Assembly (NCBI RefSeq): GCF_042788235.1
Contig: NZ_JBHZOL010000087.1
Location: forward strand, 18,551-82,550
DNA from: Sphaerothrix epifaneia
GTDB taxonomy: Bacteria; Cyanobacteriota; Cyanobacteriia; Phormidesmidales; Phormidesmidaceae
Direction: 5' to 3'
DNA length: 64,000 nucleotides
Part shown: piece by piece, positions 15,481 through 24,390 of the stretch
Layout: every line of letters begins with the position of its first letter
How positions within the stretch are numbered: position 1 is the first letter of the stretch
Notes under the pieces: generated by a model
Databases searched by the model: none
Seen by the model: only the letters and a program-made list of their open reading frames with translations
Told to the model about the DNA's origin: nothing
Translations under genes and position numbers: made by a program

Positions 15481-18057
15481 ATGGTTACACTTACCATTGC
15501 TCAATTTTTGAGCCAAGTTCCTAGCTGCAAGCAGTCAAGCACGATCGCTCTAGCCTGGCAATGCTGCTGCCGTTCTCAGCAAGACTACCTGGTTTTAGTC
15601 AATCTTGATTATCATCCGGTGGGTCTGTTAAAAACAGCCCAGATTGCTGTGTATCTGTCTCAAACGGGAGGGTTGCCAGCCGCCGATTCTCTGGTGGAAC
15701 ATTTTGCTGCTGAGATCGAGCCGCTCAGGGTGATCTCAGCAGACACGTTACTATCCGTTTTTTGGCAACAGCTAGCTGCGCAGCCCGCTCATTGGGCTAT
15801 TGTCGATGCCCAATCACGCTATCTGGGTTTACTGGATAGCGCTAAGCTGCTGCAGTTTGTAGCGGCTCATCCCGCTATTATGGCATCCCTTGCCCAGCCA
15901 GCCGTATCCTGGTCTGGAGGAAGCGTTTTATTGGGGAAAAATCAGCTCCTTCAGCGGCTCAGTGCTGAGACTAGCTTATCGACCCTCTGTCAGCAAATTT
16001 TGATCGAAACTTTTGAGCAACTGCCCCTACCGCTACAGTTGCAGTCTGGCTCAGGGCAAGTTTTGGGGCAAACGCCTACCTGGCAAGATCGATTTGCAGA
16101 GCTAGCTGAAGTGGCTCAGGTGCCAGCGACCCCAACTCAGTCATTTCAAACTATTGCAAGGACGATAGACCCGGTTGGAGGCGCTGGGCCAGCAACAGCC
16201 AGCCAGCCTCGCCTCAAAGCGATTACGGCCACATTGACCACGGCGGCTGCGCCTGAGATGACCAATAGCGAGCGATCGCAGCAGTGGCAGGTTTGGCGAG
16301 TACCCATTGTCATCAACTTAGCCGAGTTAACCCACCAAGCGCGTTTTGTTTCAGATTGGGTACTGAATTCTGAAGCGGTTGGGATTGAACAGCTTTGTGC
16401 CATGCCCGATTTGAGTTTGGCAACACCGCCGTTGCAGTTTTGGCTGCTGATTGTACAGCCTGTTTTGGGTGAATGGCAGCAAATGCAAGCCTTAAGCGAT
16501 CGCAATGCAGACTTAGAACACACTAATTTGCTCAAGGCAGAACTGCTGGGCTGTCTCAGCCATGAACTCAAAACCCCGCTCACCTCACTGCTAGGCTTGT
16601 CGAAGCTGCTGCAAGATCATCGTTTGGGATCGCTAAACGAGCGTCAAAATCGTTATGCAGCGCTCATTTATCAAAACGCTCGTAGCCTCAAGGCCACTGT
16701 GAACGAGATTTTAGATCTCACCCGCATTGAGTCGGGTCAAATGACGATTACCTCAGAACCCGTCAACCTGGCCGAGCTTTGTCGTCAAGCCCTATTGCAA
16801 GCCGAAGACTACAATCGAGCCCGAGGTGAAGGAGAAGCCCGGACGCATCCGCTGACGCTGAACCAGTTTCACCTCAAAATTGAACCGGGTTTAGAGCAAC
16901 TGGTGGTGGACGAACTGCGGTTACAGCAAATTCTCATTCACCTCCTCAGCAACGCCCTGAAATGTACCCCCGAAACCGGAGAGATAGGACTCACGGTTCA
17001 GCGGTGGGGCAATTGGATCTTGATCAGCGTTTGGGATACAGGCGTTGGCATTCCGATAGGGCAGCAGCGCTTTATTTTTCATCGTTTACAGCGCATTGAA
17101 AACCCTCTGACCCAGCGTTTTACTGGCCCAGGGTTGGGTTTGGTTTTGGTGCGGCAGCTAGCCCGCTTGCAGGGGGGAGAAATTAGCTTTGTTTCTCAAC
17201 CCGCTCAGGGCAGCCAGTTTACGCTGATGTTGCCGACTACGGCAACGCTACCCGAGCAAAGCGTTCCGGCTGAAGCGCTACTGCCTACTGCCGAACAAAT
17301 GCTAGTGGTTATTTTGGAGACTGACCCGGTACAGCTTGCTGCCCTCAGCCAATCACTCAAGTCGATGGGTTGTTGGCCTGCGATCGCCCGTTCTCAACAA
17401 GAACTGATTGAAAAGGTGCGGCAGCTACGTCCACGCGCCGCCTTGCTGAACCTAGCCACCGCTGATCTCAACGTTGAGTGGTTAATGAAGCAACTGCGCA
17501 CCGAAGCCGAAAAAGAACCGCTAGCCCTGATTGCGATCGCAACGGAGTCTGCACCTGTAAGCCCTGACCTCGTCGATCATGTCCTAAATTTGCCAATCGA
17601 TGCGGCTACGTTTGAGCCGCTTTTTGCCCAGTTTCAGCCGAAAAAACCAACCCTGGCAAAGTCTACACTGCTACTGCTGAAGCAAACCGACATGCTAGGC
17701 GGAGCAGCTAGCCCGGTTGACCAGATCTTGCAGCAATATCAGTGTCGGGTTTTAGAAGTAGACGATATTGATCAAGCGAGGCTGTTAGCCCAAATTTGGC
17801 GACCCCAGGTTATTTTGCTCGATCCAGAAATTGCAGATCCAGGGATTTATCTGCAGCGTCTAAGCCAGCAGCCTTCGTTAGCTCACTTGCCGATTGTGAC
17901 CCTCACCAGTGAAGCGACCCAGTTAGCCAATCAGCTTCCCCCCCTCAAAGTTTTTCCTTGCTTGGCTGCTTTGAGTGATCCCACGTCGGGGACGCTAACA
18001 GGTTCACCCTTGCTAGAAGCGATTCAGGTAGCCATCCAAACCTCGCAACCGCTTTAG
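15481..18057 (+). CDS. Hybrid histidine kinase with CBS-like input and two pseudo-receivers
   Basis: An 858-residue cytosolic sensor kinase with no transmembrane segments. Residues ~20-140 resemble a CBS pair (LVNLDYHPVGLLKT, AIVDAQSRYLGLLD). A middle region (~160-340) may be a degenerate GAF-like input. The HisKA H-box is SHELKTPLTSLLG with His361; HATPase_c has LLSNALK, WDTGVGIP and GPGLGLVLVRQL. Two receiver-like domains follow. In the first (from about 607) the phospho-acceptor position is Asn657 (ALLNLATADLN). The second (from about 725) keeps Asp781 but lacks the N-terminal acidic pair (LLLLKQTD). It is divergent from kaiA, and its last bases overlap cbiT. A clock input or output role is suggested by position only. 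Confidence 0.9.
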   Translation: MVTLTIAQFLSQVPSCKQSSTIALAWQCCCRSQQDYLVLVNLDYHPVGLLKTAQIAVYLSQTGGLPAADSLVEHFAAEIEPLRVISADTLLSVFWQQLAAQPAHWAIVDAQSRYLGLLDSAKLLQFVAAHPAIMASLAQPAVSWSGGSVLLGKNQLLQRLSAETSLSTLCQQILIETFEQLPLPLQLQSGSGQVLGQTPTWQDRFAELAEVAQVPATPTQSFQTIARTIDPVGGAGPATASQPRLKAITATLTTAAAPEMTNSERSQQWQVWRVPIVINLAELTHQARFVSDWVLNSEAVGIEQLCAMPDLSLATPPLQFWLLIVQPVLGEWQQMQALSDRNADLEHTNLLKAELLGCLSHELKTPLTSLLGLSKLLQDHRLGSLNERQNRYAALIYQNARSLKATVNEILDLTRIESGQMTITSEPVNLAELCRQALLQAEDYNRARGEGEARTHPLTLNQFHLKIEPGLEQLVVDELRLQQILIHLLSNALKCTPETGEIGLTVQRWGNWILISVWDTGVGIPIGQQRFIFHRLQRIENPLTQRFTGPGLGLVLVRQLARLQGGEISFVSQPAQGSQFTLMLPTTATLPEQSVPAEALLPTAEQMLVVILETDPVQLAALSQSLKSMGCWPAIARSQQELIEKVRQLRPRAALLNLATADLNVEWLMKQLRTEAEKEPLALIAIATESAPVSPDLVDHVLNLPIDAATFEPLFAQFQPKKPTLAKSTLLLLKQTDMLGGAASPVDQILQQYQCRVLEVDDIDQARLLAQIWRPQVILLDPEIADPGIYLQRLSQQPSLAHLPIVTLTSEATQLANQLPPLKVFPCLAALSDPTSGTLTGSPLLEAIQVAIQTSQPL

Positions 18058-18668
18058 TCCAGCTTTTCGCCACTAAAAATAAAGATGGGATCTACGGCTG
18101 CGAATACCTGATGATAGCCGCGCATTTCAAGCCGATTGACGGCGGGTTGTACCACCTCAATATTGCGAACCTGCAGTTTTGAAAAGCTTTCTGAAACCTG
18201 GTATAGATTTTCTAAGTTGCTGACCGTAACCACAAAGCGTCCACCAGTTGCCAAAAACCTCCACGCGGTTTCTAAAGTAGCTTGGAGAGGACGGCCACCT
18301 TCAATCAAAATGCAGTCAGGCTGATAGGGCAACTGGGCTAAACACTCAGGAGCGCTCCCTTCAATCACCTCAACGTTGCTCACCTGAAAGCGATCGCAGT
18401 TGTGACGAATTAAAGTGGCGACTTCTTGATCGCGCTCCACCGCAACAATTTGCCCTGTGGCACACAGCAGCGCCGCCTCGATGGTAATCGTGCCTGTGCC
18501 AGCCCCAATATCCCAAAGGACGGCGTTTTTCTGCAGCCGCAGGTAGCCTAATACTAAAAGTCTTACCTCTCGCTTGCTCATCGGAATACCCGGAAGTTGC
18601 TCAAATAAGCTGTCAGGAATACCGGGGGTTGTGTAGGGCCACAGAGAAGCCATTGCATCTTTAGTCAT
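18054..18668 (-). CDS. cbiT: Cobalt-precorrin C15-methyltransferase (decarboxylating) CbiT
   Basis: CbiT methylates C15 of the corrin precursor and decarboxylates the C12 acetate, in cobalamin synthesis. The 204-residue class I SAM methyltransferase has motif I DIGAGTGTITIEAA (53-66), AVERDQE for the ribose acid, and VIEGSAPECL. A leader reading PGIPDSLFEQLPGIPMSKREVR is typical for CbiT/CobL C-terminal domains, where PMSKxEVR is diagnostic. CbiE is not fused or adjacent. The start ATG 18668 overlaps the stop of the upstream PLP-enzyme gene (ATGA), and the 3' end overlaps the convergent histidine kinase by four bases. Confidence 0.93.
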   Translation of the reverse strand: MTKDAMASLWPYTTPGIPDSLFEQLPGIPMSKREVRLLVLGYLRLQKNAVLWDIGAGTGTITIEAALLCATGQIVAVERDQEVATLIRHNCDRFQVSNVEVIEGSAPECLAQLPYQPDCILIEGGRPLQATLETAWRFLATGGRFVVTVSNLENLYQVSESFSKLQVRNIEVVQPAVNRLEMRGYHQVFAAVDPIFIFSGEKLD

Positions 18669-20149
18669 GGGTTAACAATCTTGATCGTCTGTAAGCTTGC
18701 ATCGCTGCAACCCGTCAGTTGCCCCCCCGCCTGACGAATAGCTTGCAAATAGGCGATCGCGGCTGATTCAATCCGTTCGCCCGGAAAAATGAGTGGAATA
18801 CCGGGGGGATAAGGACAAATTAACTCGGCACTTATCTGGCCGATAGCTGCCGCTACGGTTACAGTTTTTGCAGGCGAGAAAAACGCTTGCCGGGGAGAAA
18901 GGGAGGGGACAGCCGCATCGGCAGGCGGCGTCAGGTCGGGCGGCGTCAGCCGTTTAGCAAGGGGTTGCTGGGTTACGAGTTGCTTAAAAGCCAAGACTAG
19001 CTGATCAACATCAGCCACCGTATTGCCCAAGCTGATGATAAAGGTCAGGTGGCTCAAGCTAGGGAGTTCAGCCGTGACCCCTAGCTGAGTGTGTAACCAT
19101 TCATCTACGGCAAAACCCGTTAACCCTAACCCAGCCACCTCAACGGTTAAACGGGTCAAATCTAGACGCGCTGGGGCAACATCGGCAGGTGCCAAAATCC
19201 GTAGCCCCGCTAAGCGGCTAAGTTGCGATCGCGCGGTCTGCGCTAGTTTTAGGGTTTGGGTGATCAAAGCGGTTCCCGCTGTCGCCATTTGCTGACGAGC
19301 AGCATCTAAAGAAGCCAGCAGTAAATAGTTGGGGCTGCTTGACTGGGTTATCTGTAGGGCTTGCCGCAGGCGATCGCGATTAACTTTTTGCCCTTGTACA
19401 TGCAGCATTGACGCTTGAGTCAGCGCTGCTAGCACCTTGTGAGTAGATTGGACGACAATATCAGCCCCCGCTGACAAGGCTGACTGTGGCAGTTCAGTAT
19501 GAAAACCAAAGTGGGCACCGTGAGCCTCATCTACAATCAGGGGGCAGTTCAGCAGGTGCAGGCGTTCAGCGATCGCCGCCACCTCTGAGCAAACGCCTAA
19601 ATAGGTCGGTGATACCAATAAAACAGCCTTCAAGTCTGGATGCTGGGCGATCGCTTGGTCAACCTGTGCCAAAGTTGTTCCCTGCACCACATCCCAGGTA
19701 GCATCATAAGGGGGCTGTAGCCAGACCGGAATCGCCCCCGACAGCACTAAAGCCGCAAAAACTGAACGATGAGCATGGCGCGGCACAAGCACCTGATCGC
19801 CAGGGCTGCAAACCGCTAGCAAAGCCGCTTGCAGCCCACAGGTTGAGCCATTGGCTAAAAAGAAAGTTTCTTCTGCCCCAAAAGCCTTGGCCGCTAACGT
19901 TTGGGCGGTTTGAATTGGCCCAGTAGGCGCAAATAGATTGTCTAATTCTGGCAGTTCGGGTAAGTCAGCCCGCAGAGCCTCGACCCCGATCAACTGCCGC
20001 AGATCGATCGCCGCCCCTTGTCCCCGTTTGTGGCCAGGGGTGTAAAAAGCTGCTTGGGCTTTCTGCGCACACTGCTGCAAAGCTGAAACCAGGGGAGCCT
20101 GATTTTGATCAGTTACCGAGTGCTGAGAGCAGGCATTGTCAGAGGTCAT
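18665..20149 (-). CDS. Orn/Lys/Arg decarboxylase-family PLP enzyme
   Basis: A fold-type I PLP enzyme of the Orn/Lys/Arg decarboxylase group (494 residues), the short form common in cyanobacteria and Gram-positives. FYTPGHKRGQG near the N terminus, NGSTCGLQAALLAVC, LIVDEAHGAHFGF and the PLP lysine in QSTHKVLAALTQAS (Lys238 from this start) support this, as does PYPPGIPLIFPGERI in the C-terminal domain. The substrate (arginine, lysine or ornithine) cannot be read. The frame opens at GTG 20167, but ATG 20149 lies four bases after the stop of the upstream VOC gene and was preferred. It overlaps cbiT by four bases, so VOC, PLP enzyme and cbiT look like one tightly packed unit. Confidence 0.9.
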   Translation of the reverse strand: MTSDNACSQHSVTDQNQAPLVSALQQCAQKAQAAFYTPGHKRGQGAAIDLRQLIGVEALRADLPELPELDNLFAPTGPIQTAQTLAAKAFGAEETFFLANGSTCGLQAALLAVCSPGDQVLVPRHAHRSVFAALVLSGAIPVWLQPPYDATWDVVQGTTLAQVDQAIAQHPDLKAVLLVSPTYLGVCSEVAAIAERLHLLNCPLIVDEAHGAHFGFHTELPQSALSAGADIVVQSTHKVLAALTQASMLHVQGQKVNRDRLRQALQITQSSSPNYLLLASLDAARQQMATAGTALITQTLKLAQTARSQLSRLAGLRILAPADVAPARLDLTRLTVEVAGLGLTGFAVDEWLHTQLGVTAELPSLSHLTFIISLGNTVADVDQLVLAFKQLVTQQPLAKRLTPPDLTPPADAAVPSLSPRQAFFSPAKTVTVAAAIGQISAELICPYPPGIPLIFPGERIESAAIAYLQAIRQAGGQLTGCSDASLQTIKIVNP

Positions 20150-20153
20150 ACTC

Positions 20154-20588
20154 TCAAGCTGGATCACAGCGAATTTCTACCAAAAAGCCGTCTGGGTCAT
20201 AGCAGTAAATGCCGCGCCCAGTTGGGCGGCTGACCGGGCCGTGATCAATGGGTACCTGGTTTTGCTGTAAAACTGCGATCGCTAGATCAAATAGCTCAGG
20301 TGCAATCTCAAAAGCCAAGTGGTTGGCTCGGGTGAATTGCTGCTGAGGATCGGCATGGGGTGGCAGCAAATCTGGCTCCCAAAACAGATCCAAAATAGTC
20401 CCATCTGGCAATTTAAAGTTAGCAACCTGGCCAGCCGCAACCAGATCTTTCAAGGTTTCTGGTACTTCTGTTCCGGTTAACTCATGTAGCCCTAAAATCT
20501 CACCGTAAAACTGACGAGAGGCCGCCATGTTTTGAACATTGAGGGCTATGTGATGAATTCCTTTGAGGGTATGTTTAGGCAATTGCAT
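20154..20588 (-). CDS. VOC-family (glyoxalase-like) protein
   Basis: A 144-residue vicinal-oxygen-chelate protein. GIHHIALNVQNMAASRQFYGEILGL at the N terminus and NHLAFEIAPELFDLAI plus GIYCYDPDGFLVEI in the second half show the paired beta-alpha-beta-beta-beta modules with the metal-ligand pattern His, Glu, His, Glu of glyoxalase I/dioxygenase-like enzymes. Substrate unknown. The frame runs to 20621, but ATG 20588 (MQLPKHTLKG) places the first conserved His at the usual position. It is the first gene of the minus-strand VOC/PLP-decarboxylase/cbiT group; the next gene begins within four bases of its stop. Confidence 0.88.
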   Translation of the reverse strand: MQLPKHTLKGIHHIALNVQNMAASRQFYGEILGLHELTGTEVPETLKDLVAAGQVANFKLPDGTILDLFWEPDLLPPHADPQQQFTRANHLAFEIAPELFDLAIAVLQQNQVPIDHGPVSRPTGRGIYCYDPDGFLVEIRCDPA

Positions 20589-20742
20589 GGTGATAGAAGG
20601 CAATGTGAGGCAACTTAGCAAAAGGAAGATGCTGCCTTTGATGATATCTAAGTAAAAACCTCAAACATCCTGACAATCAGCTTTTTCGCTAGAAAAGCGT
20701 ATCTGTGAGCCTAGTAGGCGTGTATGGGCTAGAGGGAGCAAG

Positions 20743-21921
20743 ATGACGAACAAGGCATTGCTTGTTGGTGTTGATAAAACCGGAGTATGGTTACCATCCA
20801 ATCCGTTAGGGGCTGCAACTGAAACGATCCAAGCACTGCGTGAGGTCATAACTTCAGAAAAAGGGCCTTTTCAAACGACTGAGGTTGAAACTTTAATCAA
20901 TCCAGATGCACAGCAAACTCGTCAGGCGATCGCCCGTTTGTGTACCAATGCCGAAGTAGACGATCTCAGATTGCTCTATTTCTTCGGTGCTGGTTTGATG
21001 GAAGCGGAAACCAGAAAAGTTTATTTAGCGGCGGCCAATACCGACCCCCACTATTTACAGACAACAGCCGTCTCGGCAGACTTTCTTAAGGGTTCGCTTG
21101 ATAGCAGCTTATCCCAAAGGCAAATGGTAATTTTAGACTGTGGCTGGTATGGCACGCTGAGCGAAAACTCATCCATTTTGGGTTCTGTCAATTTGGCTCA
21201 CCTGGCTAGCGAACATCGCGTGGTTTTAACCTGTGGTGGTCAGTCGCTAACGATGACGGCTAAAGGCCCGCTGCCGCTCTATACGCAGATTTTAATCGAA
21301 GGCATTCGGACGGAACTGGCAGATATCAATGGCGACAGTGCTATTTCTGCGGCTGAGCTGCATCATTACATTTACCGTGAAATTCATGAAACTGATCTAG
21401 AGATTTACCCTTTTCTCTATGCGCTGGGCAATAGCGCCCAGCTAACGCTGATGCAGTTACCAACCTATGCGCCAGAGCAAGAATACCGCCGCAGCGTAGA
21501 AGAGTACATAGCTGCCGACTACGGCACGCTGACCCCGCAAAGCCGCAAAGTTCTAGACTTTTTGCGCCAAAACTTGGACTTGCCGACTCAGGTGGCCGAG
21601 GCGATTGAAGCTCAGGTCTATCTGCCTCATCAGGAAAAGCGCCAAAAACTGGATCAGTATCAGCAAGTTTATTTAGAAGCCATTCAGTTGGAAAATCCGC
21701 CGCGCCAGATTATCCGTCGTCGCCTGCGATCGCTCCAGCGTCGGCTCGAATTAACCGATGACGAAATTAGATTTGTAGAAGAACAAGCCCAGCTCAACCG
21801 CGAACCTGCGGTTTTAGCGGCTGAAACCGAATCCCGCGATCGCGAAATCGAAGTTTTAGGTGGCAAACGGGCAATCGCCGCGCTTTCAGAACATCCGATT
21901 GATCGAGAAACCGTAGCCTGA
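20743..21921 (+). CDS. Inactive orthocaspase-like (caspase p20 fold) protein with EF-hand
   Basis: A 392-residue protein whose first ~190 residues follow the caspase/orthocaspase p20 layout: KALLVGVDKTG, LGAATETIQALREVI, then LRLLYFFGAGLM and MVILDCGWYG. At the catalytic positions the usual SGHG is GAG (Ala83 for His) and the usual DCCxSG is DCGWYG (Gly134 for Cys), so protease activity is not expected. Residues 194-205, DINGDSAISAAE, form a canonical EF-hand loop (Asp, Asn, Asp, Ile, Glu at 1, 3, 5, 8, 12), suggesting calcium binding. The C-terminal ~150 residues are charged and helical (RRRLRSLQRRLELTDDEIR) and resemble effector-associated helical domains. ATG 20743 has GGAG four bases upstream. 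It is monocistronic. Confidence 0.82.
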   Translation: MTNKALLVGVDKTGVWLPSNPLGAATETIQALREVITSEKGPFQTTEVETLINPDAQQTRQAIARLCTNAEVDDLRLLYFFGAGLMEAETRKVYLAAANTDPHYLQTTAVSADFLKGSLDSSLSQRQMVILDCGWYGTLSENSSILGSVNLAHLASEHRVVLTCGGQSLTMTAKGPLPLYTQILIEGIRTELADINGDSAISAAELHHYIYREIHETDLEIYPFLYALGNSAQLTLMQLPTYAPEQEYRRSVEEYIAADYGTLTPQSRKVLDFLRQNLDLPTQVAEAIEAQVYLPHQEKRQKLDQYQQVYLEAIQLENPPRQIIRRRLRSLQRRLELTDDEIRFVEEQAQLNREPAVLAAETESRDREIEVLGGKRAIAALSEHPIDRETVA

Positions 21922-22070
21922 TCCAAAAGCTGTCACCCCCTCTCAGCTGCGCTGATAGGCAATATAGCTAAAGGCTGAAAGAAAGTTTTTGGGCAGAGGC
22001 TTTCAGCGATTGAAGTATCTTAGCTCTGGTGGTTACAGCGATACAGCCTTTATGGGCAAACACGCTTGAC

Positions 22071-22099
22071 TAAAAAGGGACGTTGGTTAACGTCCCTTT
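22071..22099 (-). terminator. Intrinsic terminator of tkt
   Basis: On the minus strand AAAGGGACGTT pairs with AACGTCCCTTT over an 11-bp stem with a four-base loop (plus-strand 22074-22084 and 22089-22099), and continues into TTTTTA. It lies 41 bases after the tkt stop. The opposite strand has only three T after the stem, so it works mainly for the minus strand. Confidence 0.88.
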
Positions 22100-22139
22100 G
22101 GATCAAAACTCAATTCAGTAGACTAAAACGACGGCAGAT

Positions 22140-24146
22140 TTAGCCCAGCACGGCCTTAGCACGAGCAATCACGTTATCAACCGTGTAGCCAAACTTCTCC
22201 ATGACCAAATCGCCAGGTGCAGAAGCCCCAAAGCGCTCAATGCTGATCATGTCGCCCTCAGATCCCATGTAGCGGCACCAGCCAAAGCTAGAAGCTGCTT
22301 CAACCACCAACCGCTTAGTAACAGATTTGGGCAGCACCGACTCTTTATAAGCCTGATCTTGAGCTTCAAACAACTCCCAAGAAGGCATAGAGACCACCCG
22401 CACCTTTTTGCCATCGGCTCGCAGTTGCTCCGCTGCATCTACACAGAGAGAAACCTCACTCCCCGTCCCAATCAAGATAATATCGGGCGTTTCTTCAGCA
22501 CCAGAGAGTACATAAGCTCCCTTAGCCGTATTTTCAATGGAAGAACCGTCCAGGTTGGGGACGTTTTGCCGGGTAAAAGCAATTAGAGTTGGCGCTTTGC
22601 GATTTTCAACCGCAATCTTATAGGCACCCGAAACTTCATTACCATCTGCCGGACGAATGACCGTCAAATTGGGAATTGCGCGTAAAGAAGCCACCGTCTC
22701 TACCGGCTGGTGGGTAGGGCCGTCTTCACCTAAACCAACAGAATCGTGAGTCATGACGTAAATCACGCCAGCCTCAGAAAGCGCTGAAAGCCGAATAGCA
22801 GCCCGCATGTAGTCAGCAAAAACCAGGAACGTGGCACAGTAGGGAATCAAACCAGAATTGTGCAGCGCAATTCCGTTGCAAATAGCGCCCATGCCATGTT
22901 CGCGCACACCAAAGCGCAGATTGCGATTTTCGTACTGGCCTAGCTGGAAATCGCCAGAGACTTTAATTTCTGTCAGGTTGGAGTGGGTTAAATCAGCAGA
23001 ACCACCAATTAATTCAGGTAAAGCTGGGGCTAGGGCGTTCAGCGTTGCCTGCGAGTGTTTACGTGTGGCCGTGCCTTTGTCAGCCGGGGTAAAGGTGGGT
23101 AGACCATCAGCCCAGCCTTCAGGCAATTTGCCTGACAACATCCGCTCAAACTCAGCAGCGGCTTCGGCATACTGGGTGCGATAGGTGGCCAGGGTTTCTT
23201 CCCATTCAGCTTCGTAGCTAGCCCCCCGCTCAACCGCTTTGCGCATGTGGTTGAGCGCATCTTCGGGAACTTCAAAGTCACCATAGCTCCAGCCAAGGTT
23301 TTCGCGGGTGGCAATAATTTCATCTGTGCCCAAAGCTGCTCCATGCACGCCGGGAGTGTTGGCTTTGTTAGGAGAGCCGTAGCCAATGGTGGTGGTTACT
23401 TTGATTAGCGAAGGCTTGTCAGTAACGGCTTTGGCATTTTCGATCGCTTTGGCGATCGCATCTAGATCAGTATTGCCATCCTCAACGTGCTGCACATGCC
23501 AGCCATAAGCTTCAAAACGCTTGGCTACATCTTCGGTAAAAGAGATATCTGTAGAGCCGTCAATCGAGATGTGGTTGTCGTCATAAAGCGCGATGAGTTT
23601 GCCCAAGCCAAGGTGCCCGGCTAAAGAGCAAGCTTCGCCGGAGACGCCCTCCATGTTACAGCCATCGCCCAAGATGACGTAGGTGTAATGGTCAACCAGG
23701 GTGCAGTCAGACTGGTTAAAACGTGCAGCCAAATGCGCTTCCGCCATCGCTAAGCCCACGGCATTGGCAATGCCCTGACCGAGGGGTCCGGTGGTCACCT
23801 CAACCCCTGGTGTTTCAAAGTTTTCGGGGTGGCCGGGAGTACGAGAACCCCACTGCCGAAACTGTTTAATGTCATCTAAACCAACGCTGTCGTACCCCGT
23901 CAGGTAAAGCAAGGCATACTGCAACATGCAACCATGACCCGCTGAAAGCACAAAGCGATCGCGGTTAAACCAGTTGGGATTTTTGGGATTGAACCGCATA
24001 AATTTGTCCCACAAGACAAACGCCATGGGGGCAGCCCCCATCGGCAGACCAGGGTGACCCGACTTCGCCTTTTCAACGGCATCAATGGCTAGAAATCGGA
24101 TGGAATTAATACAAAGTGCTTCCAGAGATTGGGTTGCGACAGCCAT
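22140..24146 (-). CDS. tkt: Transketolase
   Basis: Transketolase moves two-carbon units between sugar phosphates using thiamine diphosphate, serving the Calvin cycle and pentose phosphate pathway. The 668-residue enzyme shows INSIRFLAIDAVEKAKSGHPG, the ThDP motif GDGCMEGVSGEA variant (GDGCNMEGVSGEACSLAGH), FGVREHGMGAICNG, MTHDSVGLGEDGPTHQPVE and the C-terminal domain, all complete. The frame extends to 24173 but ATG 24146 (MAVATQSLEAL) is the natural start. It lies downstream of acpP and fabF on the same strand, an order seen in other cyanobacteria (acpP-fabF-tkt), with a 244-base gap. A strong terminator follows. Confidence 0.98.
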   Translation of the reverse strand: MAVATQSLEALCINSIRFLAIDAVEKAKSGHPGLPMGAAPMAFVLWDKFMRFNPKNPNWFNRDRFVLSAGHGCMLQYALLYLTGYDSVGLDDIKQFRQWGSRTPGHPENFETPGVEVTTGPLGQGIANAVGLAMAEAHLAARFNQSDCTLVDHYTYVILGDGCNMEGVSGEACSLAGHLGLGKLIALYDDNHISIDGSTDISFTEDVAKRFEAYGWHVQHVEDGNTDLDAIAKAIENAKAVTDKPSLIKVTTTIGYGSPNKANTPGVHGAALGTDEIIATRENLGWSYGDFEVPEDALNHMRKAVERGASYEAEWEETLATYRTQYAEAAAEFERMLSGKLPEGWADGLPTFTPADKGTATRKHSQATLNALAPALPELIGGSADLTHSNLTEIKVSGDFQLGQYENRNLRFGVREHGMGAICNGIALHNSGLIPYCATFLVFADYMRAAIRLSALSEAGVIYVMTHDSVGLGEDGPTHQPVETVASLRAIPNLTVIRPADGNEVSGAYKIAVENRKAPTLIAFTRQNVPNLDGSSIENTAKGAYVLSGAEETPDIILIGTGSEVSLCVDAAEQLRADGKKVRVVSMPSWELFEAQDQAYKESVLPKSVTKRLVVEAASSFGWCRYMGSEGDMISIERFGASAPGDLVMEKFGYTVDNVIARAKAVLG

Positions 24147-24331
24147 AGTCCTAATGATTGAGTAACGGTACAAGGAGCCTGGGTCATCAGTATTAACGCC
24201 CTGAAGCCCTTAAGATGTGAGGCGCTTTCCCCATCATCCCATCCTGAGGGAGCGAGGATCAAGCAATTGTCATAGGTTATTTGAGGACACGTACCGAGTG
24301 GTCTGCCCTGATAAACCCCAAGCCAGCGTCC

Positions 24332-24354
24332 GCTAGCTTACCCGTAAGGCTAGC
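24332..24354. repeat. Inverted repeat in fabF-tkt spacer
   Basis: GCTAGC (24332-24337) recurs inverted at 24349-24354, and TTAC/GTAA extends the pairing with one bulged G. It is in the spacer between fabF and tkt. No T-run adjoins it on either strand, so it could be an RNA processing or attenuation hairpin rather than a terminator. Confidence 0.35.
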
Positions 24355-24390
24355 CCTCTTGATAGGTCATTATACCTATGGACTGTAGCC

